Positions 59,486 through 64,000 of a stretch of 64,000 nt of DNA are shown here, in pieces (the first letter of the stretch is position 1; each line of letters begins with the position of its first letter). The notes under the pieces were generated by a model that worked only from the letters and a program-made list of their open reading frames with translations, was not told the DNA's origin and made no database searches. Both the position numbers and the translations under genes were made by a program. The stretch spans positions 41,558 through 105,557 of the forward strand of contig CAZVON010000001.1 in the NCBI GenBank assembly GCA_964628435.1, read 5' to 3'. This stretch comes from CAZVON01 sp964628435. Its GTDB lineage: Bacteria; Patescibacteriota; Microgenomatia; Levybacterales; UBA12049.

Positions 59486-62470
59486 GTGTTAAAATGGTGT
59501 GTGGCAGAAACACCTGTGCTTAATCAAGATCAACTACAAGCAATCACACATGGGCAAGGACCACTCCTGATTATAGCGGGAGCAGGAACCGGAAAGACAA
59601 CCGTTATTACAGAACGGATAAAGCATCTCGTTATCAATCAAAAGATCTCTCCCTCTCAAATTCTTGCGCTGACTTTTACCGAAAAAGCTTCACGAGAAAT
59701 GGAAGAACGTGTTGATATTGCCTTACCATATGGATATACCCAGCTTTGGATTTCTACATTTCACGCTTTCTGTGAACAGATTCTTCGGGATGAAGCTGTT
59801 CATATCGGGCTTAATCCTTCCTATCGCTTGATTTCAGAAACCGAAGCAATTCTTTTTTTACGAAACCACTTATTCGACTTTCATCTTTCCTATTTTCGCC
59901 CGTTGGGAAACCCCACAAAATTTTTAAACGGCATGCTGCAACACTTTAGCCGTCTGAAAGATGAAGATATTCAACCAGAAGAATACCTTCAGTACGCAGA
60001 AAATCTTAGTAAGGAAAGTACTATTGAGCCAGATGAAATCAAAAAAACAATTGAGCTTGCTTTTGCGTACAAGAAGTATGAAGAGCTAAAAGCAACAGAA
60101 GGAATAATGGACTTCTCCGATATGATTGCTCATACTCTTAAACTCTTTAGGACACGGAAGAATATCCTGAAGTCTTATCAAGACCGCTTCCCATATATTT
60201 TAATTGATGAATTTCAAGACACCAACTATGCTCAAAATACGTTGGCAATTCTTCTTGCTGGGGAGAAAAAAAACATTACAGTTGTTGGCGATGATGATCA
60301 AGCAATTTACCGATGGCGCGGCGCAGCTGTGTCTAATATTCTTCAATTTAGAAAGTCGTATCCACTGACACGTGTTATAACATTGACAAAAAATTATCGA
60401 TCGACAGAAGAAATTTTAAACAAATCATATACTCTTATTCAATACAATAATCCTGACAGACTTGAAGTAAAAGAACAAATCAACAAAAAATTAACGTCGA
60501 TGAGACAAATAAAGGGTCACGCCGTTGAGTTTTTGTTTTCTCAGCGAGTGGAAAACGAAGCTGATCTCGTAGTTGAAAAAATCCAGGATCTCTTAAATAA
60601 AAAAAACTATACCTATAAAGACATTGCCATTCTTGTTCGTGCTAACGATTATGCCCAACCGTTTGTGAGAGGTCTGCAACGAAATAATATTCCATACCAA
60701 TTTCTTGGACCTGGACAGTTATTTCATCAAGAAGAAATTAAAGATTTGATAGCGTATCTAAAAGTTTTATCTCAGTTTGATGATTCTGCTTCACTCTATC
60801 GTGTTCTTACTATGCCGATATTTCATCTTGAATCAGTAACCATTGCAGCGTTACTCAATCTTTCTCGAAGAAAAAATTATTCTCTTTTTGAAACTCTTGC
60901 GGTAGTCACAGACTCTGTTCAGCATGAAAGTGAATCATTTGATATTTTTCTCAATACTCCAAACAAAGAAAAGATACGTTCCATTTATACGATGATTAAA
61001 CATCATCTTGATCTTGTTTCCAAAGAAAGCGCAGGACAAATTTTATACTATTTTCTTAAGGACTCTGGGATGCTTCAACAAATGTCTGATGAAACGGTTG
61101 GTCTTGATCAAAAAAAATACCAAAATATTGCAAAATTTTTTGATAAATTAAAAACATTCGAGTCAGAACACGATGACGCGAGAGTCTTTGCAATTATTGA
61201 ATGGATTGAGTTATCGATGCAACTGGGAGAAAGTCCGATGTCTTCAGATACTGATTGGACTGATAATAACGCTATTAATATTTTAACGATCCATTCAAGT
61301 AAAGGACTTGAATTTCCAATTGTGTTTCTTGTTAATTTAGTCAATCAACGATTTCCTTCACGGCAAAGGCGCGAACAGATTCCCATTCCACAAGATCTCA
61401 TAAAAGACATTCTCCCAGAAGGAGATTATCACATGCAAGAAGAACGGCGACTTTTTTATGTTGGGATGACACGGGCACGAGATTATTTATTTCTAACTGC
61501 GGCACATTTTTATGGAGAAGGCAAACGTGAAAGAAAAATTTCTCCATTTGTTTACGAAACGCTCGGAGAGGAATATACTACCAAACTACTGCATCGTCAG
61601 AAAATACAAAACCACATTATTCAACCCTCACTTCTTGACTGGGCTGATTCTATTAACCAAAACAATAACATAATATCCCAAACGCCTGCTTCATCAATAC
61701 CAAGGATTACCTATATTTCATATTCTCAACTTCAAACGTATGATATTTGTCCTCTCCACTATAAATTAAAATATGTGTTAAAAATTCCCACCCCCCTTAG
61801 CCCTTCTCAAAGCTTTGGTACGAGCGTGCATGCTGCGCTTCGCAGCATTTATCAAAGTGTGATCAAACAAGAACCACTTGACTTTGCGCGTTTTAGTCTT
61901 GATTCTCTTTTAGAAAAAGTATGGATTCGTGATGGATATAGTAACAAGGAACATGAAAAAATGGCATTTTTAAAAGCAAAAGACGTGATAAAGCGATATA
62001 TTGCTGCTCACTTCTTAAATCAATCCGTACCTACTACACCAATTGCAGTAGAAATTCCATTTCAGTTTTCGGTAAAGGATCCTTCTAAGAATACATTTAT
62101 AAAAATTGGAGGAAGAATCGACCGTGTAGACAAGATATCTGAAAATAATATTGAAATTATCGACTATAAAACAGGAAATAATATGCCAACTGAAAAACAA
62201 TTGGCTACAGATTTACAGCTTACGGTATATGCTCTTGCCGCAACACAAGTCCATGACGCAATGTTTAACAAACAGCCAGAAGAAGTTAAGCTGTCACTGT
62301 ACTATCTTGAAGAAGACAAGAAATTGACAACTACACGAACTAGAGAACAACTTGAAGAAGGAAAACAAGATATTTTCAAGAGAATCAACGATATTGCTAC
62401 CAGTCAGTTTCTGTGTAGTGCCTCTTCTTTTTGCGCAAACTGTGAGTACAAAATGCTCTGCGCGACCTAA
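59486..62470 (+). CDS. UvrD/PcrA-type helicase fused to RecB-like Fe-S nuclease
   Basis: 994 aa from the GTG at 59486 (a second GTG at 59501 is possible). Helicase motifs: Walker A IIAGAGTGKTTVITERI, DEFQDTN, DDDQAIYRWRGAA, NYRSTEEI, and GMTRARDYLFLTAAH. The C-terminal domain (about 740-994) has SYSQLQTYDICPLHYKLKYV, KIGGRIDRVDKI, IEIIDYKTGN (PD-(D/E)XK) and a CxxCx5C end that, with the earlier Cys, could bind a 4Fe-4S cluster as in AddB/Cas4. DNA repair or recombination role. Confidence 0.93.
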   Translation: MLKWCVAETPVLNQDQLQAITHGQGPLLIIAGAGTGKTTVITERIKHLVINQKISPSQILALTFTEKASREMEERVDIALPYGYTQLWISTFHAFCEQILRDEAVHIGLNPSYRLISETEAILFLRNHLFDFHLSYFRPLGNPTKFLNGMLQHFSRLKDEDIQPEEYLQYAENLSKESTIEPDEIKKTIELAFAYKKYEELKATEGIMDFSDMIAHTLKLFRTRKNILKSYQDRFPYILIDEFQDTNYAQNTLAILLAGEKKNITVVGDDDQAIYRWRGAAVSNILQFRKSYPLTRVITLTKNYRSTEEILNKSYTLIQYNNPDRLEVKEQINKKLTSMRQIKGHAVEFLFSQRVENEADLVVEKIQDLLNKKNYTYKDIAILVRANDYAQPFVRGLQRNNIPYQFLGPGQLFHQEEIKDLIAYLKVLSQFDDSASLYRVLTMPIFHLESVTIAALLNLSRRKNYSLFETLAVVTDSVQHESESFDIFLNTPNKEKIRSIYTMIKHHLDLVSKESAGQILYYFLKDSGMLQQMSDETVGLDQKKYQNIAKFFDKLKTFESEHDDARVFAIIEWIELSMQLGESPMSSDTDWTDNNAINILTIHSSKGLEFPIVFLVNLVNQRFPSRQRREQIPIPQDLIKDILPEGDYHMQEERRLFYVGMTRARDYLFLTAAHFYGEGKRERKISPFVYETLGEEYTTKLLHRQKIQNHIIQPSLLDWADSINQNNNIISQTPASSIPRITYISYSQLQTYDICPLHYKLKYVLKIPTPLSPSQSFGTSVHAALRSIYQSVIKQEPLDFARFSLDSLLEKVWIRDGYSNKEHEKMAFLKAKDVIKRYIAAHFLNQSVPTTPIAVEIPFQFSVKDPSKNTFIKIGGRIDRVDKISENNIEIIDYKTGNNMPTEKQLATDLQLTVYALAATQVHDAMFNKQPEEVKLSLYYLEEDKKLTTTRTREQLEEGKQDIFKRINDIATSQFLCSASSFCANCEYKMLCAT

Positions 62471-62478
62471 TATACAAC

Positions 62479-62507
62479 TTGATCCTATAGTGTAAATATG
62501 GTATACT
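62479..62507 (+). promoter_or_regulatory. Promoter for rnpB
   Basis: -35 TTGATC (62479-62484), 17-bp spacer, -10 TATACT (62502-62507) preceded by TGG, an extended -10. The predicted start is about 7 nt downstream at 62514, the first base of the RNase P RNA P1 helix. Confidence 0.8.
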
Positions 62508-62513
62508 TGTTTT

Positions 62514-62951
62514 GTCCTAGGAAGAAGGACTGCTACTCGCCTACAGCTTGACAGTTGAAGGTGAGAGGAAAGTCCAGACAGCAGTAAAACAAGGGATGGA
62601 GCGTAAGCTCCAACCAGAAATGGCTAGTGGTTCAAAGTCGAAAGACTGTGAACATCCTGCGAGAATTGACTCAAAGGGAGAGCCACAGAGACAATCATTG
62701 ACCTAAAATCGAAAGATCAAGGTTGATGGGTGAAACGCCCAGCCTTTGGCGGGGTAAAGGCAATCCTACCTGCTGCAACCTCCGACCGATGCGCCAGCCC
62801 TGCATAGACTAAGGTCTAGACAGGCTATTATCTGTTTTACGAGAGCATCAAAGTTTGAGGGCACCGCGGCAAACGCGGCTGGTGTGACTAAACATCACAA
62901 CTGAGATAGATTGCAGCTAAAACAGAATCTGGCTTACTCTCTTCCTAGGAC
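62514..62951 (+). ncRNA. rnpB: RNase P RNA, bacterial type A
   Basis: The 5' end GTCCTAGGAAGA pairs exactly with the 3' end TCTTCCTAGGAC as helix P1. The conserved block GAGGAAAGTCC is present near the 5' end, then typical P3-P15 features and the conserved ACAGAA-type region before the 3' strand of P4 (CTAAAACAGAATCTGGCTTA). About 438 nt. With protein C5 it matures tRNA 5' ends. A strong extended -10 promoter precedes it. The AI-2E permease gene overlaps its 3' end by 7 bp on the other strand. Confidence 0.97.
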
Positions 62952-64000
62952 AATTTTTCAACCGCTGTAATCTGTTCGTCCTGAGCGTTGATTTTATCCA
63001 TTGAGTACTCGAGAAGAATTCTAATAACCGCAGCTACTGGTACTGCCAGCAATACCCCAAGAATTCCTCCTATGTGCTCTCCTGCTAATACCGAAAATAG
63101 AATCACCAATGGGTGGAGTTTTGTAATCTTACCCATGATATACGGATTAATAAAATAGTCCTGGAACTGGCGGACCACAAAATATATGAGAAGAACAACC
63201 CCAGACGCAACTATCGGAGTGAGTGAGAAATTGTTGCTTCCGGTAAGGAATACCACAATTACCGCAACGCTGCTTGCGACAATCGGGCCGATAAAGGGAA
63301 CAATTTCCGCAAATCCCGAAAAAACCGCCAAGATAAGCGCAAATCGTATCCCCATAATGGACAATGCGACAAATAATACAAGAGAGACAAGAAACACCAG
63401 AAAAATCTGCCCTCTTAAATATGCGTTGAGCACCCCGTTTATTCTTCGAATCAGAATATCAACTTCGATCCGATAATAAGCAGGGATCATAAGCAAAATT
63501 TTGTCAAACATTCCCCGGCCTTCCTTGAGAAAATAAAACCCGGAAAAAAGAAAAATCACAAAACTAACAATGCGAGATATTGCCTCCGGAAATAACAAAA
63601 ACAAAGACTGTGGTGAAAATAAGCGGGATTTTTTTAATGCCGAAAGCGCCTCATTTGCCAACGGACGAAGCCAGTCGGGAAGCGTTTTGACTTCTGTTTT
63701 CGTTATCTCCACAATGCTGTTCATATATGACTTGAGGTCTGAGGATTCAACCACTATCTGTTTGGTTAAAATTATACTTACGGTAATGAGCAGGGAAATA
63801 ATAATCGCATACATAATAACCGTTGAAATAACACGCGGAAGCCGGACATTGTGGGAAAAGAAATTGATAATCGGATTAAAAATATACGCAAAAACAGCGC
63901 CCAAGATAAACGGAGAAAGGATATCGCGCTCAATATACAAAAACCACAAAACCAGCAATCCGAGAAGAATAAAAAATACTGTTCTGAGTCTCAGAGTCAT
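62945..64000 (-). CDS. AI-2E family (PerM-like) membrane protein
   Basis: 351 aa, about 7-8 TMs, with the family wording GAVFAYIFNPIINFFS, GFAEIVPFIGPIVAS and the C-terminal PYIMGKITKLHPLVILFSVL. The start is the ATG at the window edge (63998-64000); an upstream part cannot be seen but MTLRLRTVFFILLGLLV is a good membrane start. Substrate unknown; the family includes quorum-signal and Na+/H+ exporters. Confidence 0.85.
   Translation of the reverse strand: MTLRLRTVFFILLGLLVLWFLYIERDILSPFILGAVFAYIFNPIINFFSHNVRLPRVISTVIMYAIIISLLITVSIILTKQIVVESSDLKSYMNSIVEITKTEVKTLPDWLRPLANEALSALKKSRLFSPQSLFLLFPEAISRIVSFVIFLFSGFYFLKEGRGMFDKILLMIPAYYRIEVDILIRRINGVLNAYLRGQIFLVFLVSLVLFVALSIMGIRFALILAVFSGFAEIVPFIGPIVASSVAVIVVFLTGSNNFSLTPIVASGVVLLIYFVVRQFQDYFINPYIMGKITKLHPLVILFSVLAGEHIGGILGVLLAVPVAAVIRILLEYSMDKINAQDEQITAVEKLS

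Noticed and set aside
62514..62951. tmRNA
   Set aside because: The GAGGAAAGTCC block, matching P1 ends and length fit RNase P RNA; no tag-peptide ORF or tRNA-like ends.
1..64000. Genome-wide reassignment of UGA to Gly
   Set aside because: rfbB, tsaB, prfB and others end in UGA at natural positions and RF2 is present; only serS has an internal UGA.

Overview
The window is an AT-rich, gene-dense stretch of bacterial chromosome. It looks like a member of the Patescibacteria (Candidate Phyla Radiation), possibly the Microgenomates. The reasons are compact overlapping genes, many short membrane-anchored proteins of unknown family, a class I lysyl-tRNA synthetase, an archaeal-type CoA enzyme fusion, and a bacterial type A RNase P RNA. 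The genetic code is standard: many genes end in UGA and a complete-looking RF2 gene is present. The lineage is inferred from gene content only. The sequence is a draft scaffold with six 10-N placeholders (8363, 13848, 22972, 35995, 41303, 57078), each inside a gene, and several single-base disruptions.

Layout. 1-8.1 kb (minus): nucleotide-sugar operon (dTDP-rhamnose rfbA/B/C/D, UDP-glucuronate ugd, GDP-rhamnose gmd/rmd), NUDIX hydrolase, CAP-domain protein. 8.2-9.6 kb: t6A genes tsaB, tsaC, tsaE; tsaD is at 51.9 kb. 9.6-13.7 kb: cell-wall/division block ftsE-ftsX with a coiled-coil M23 peptidase whose catalytic domain is circularly permuted. 13.8-18.5 kb: prfB, an NRAMP-related transporter, transketolase. 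18.6-21.2 kb: uppP, MazG-like pyrophosphohydrolase, MGMT-like protein. 21.2-25.4 kb: lineage-specific unknowns, a frameshifted mannosyltransferase-like gene and a decayed phosphotransferase.

25.4-35.0 kb is a 9.6-kb integrative element carrying a large serine recombinase. It is inserted in the last codons of secA, inside the SEC-C zinc motif. Both junctions are readable: the displaced native secA 3' end (KKCH then MNSDLDR and stop) lies at 25371-25406, and the element supplies a replacement tail that keeps the Cys-His ligands.

35-46 kb: secA, serS (in-frame UGA at a conserved Gly), a GNAT protein, class I lysS, murB, kbl-tdh, greA. Upstream of lysS is what reads as a textbook ribosome-mediated attenuator: strong promoter, near-leaderless 24-aa leader peptide with a KKTKK run, and mutually exclusive 8-bp antiterminator and terminator helices. 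secA is preceded by a 9-codon basic mini-ORF with a perfect Shine-Dalgarno, nested hairpins and a terminator.

46-64 kb: PPAT/DUF359 fusion, nucleotidyltransferase-fold protein, orphan solute-binding protein, VanW protein, tsaD, a FIST/histidine kinase/response regulator set, rmuC, a flavin reductase + RnfD-like + cupredoxin group, a UvrD-RecB-type helicase-nuclease, rnpB, and an AI-2E family permease. No tRNA, rRNA, CRISPR array or insertion sequence was recognised.
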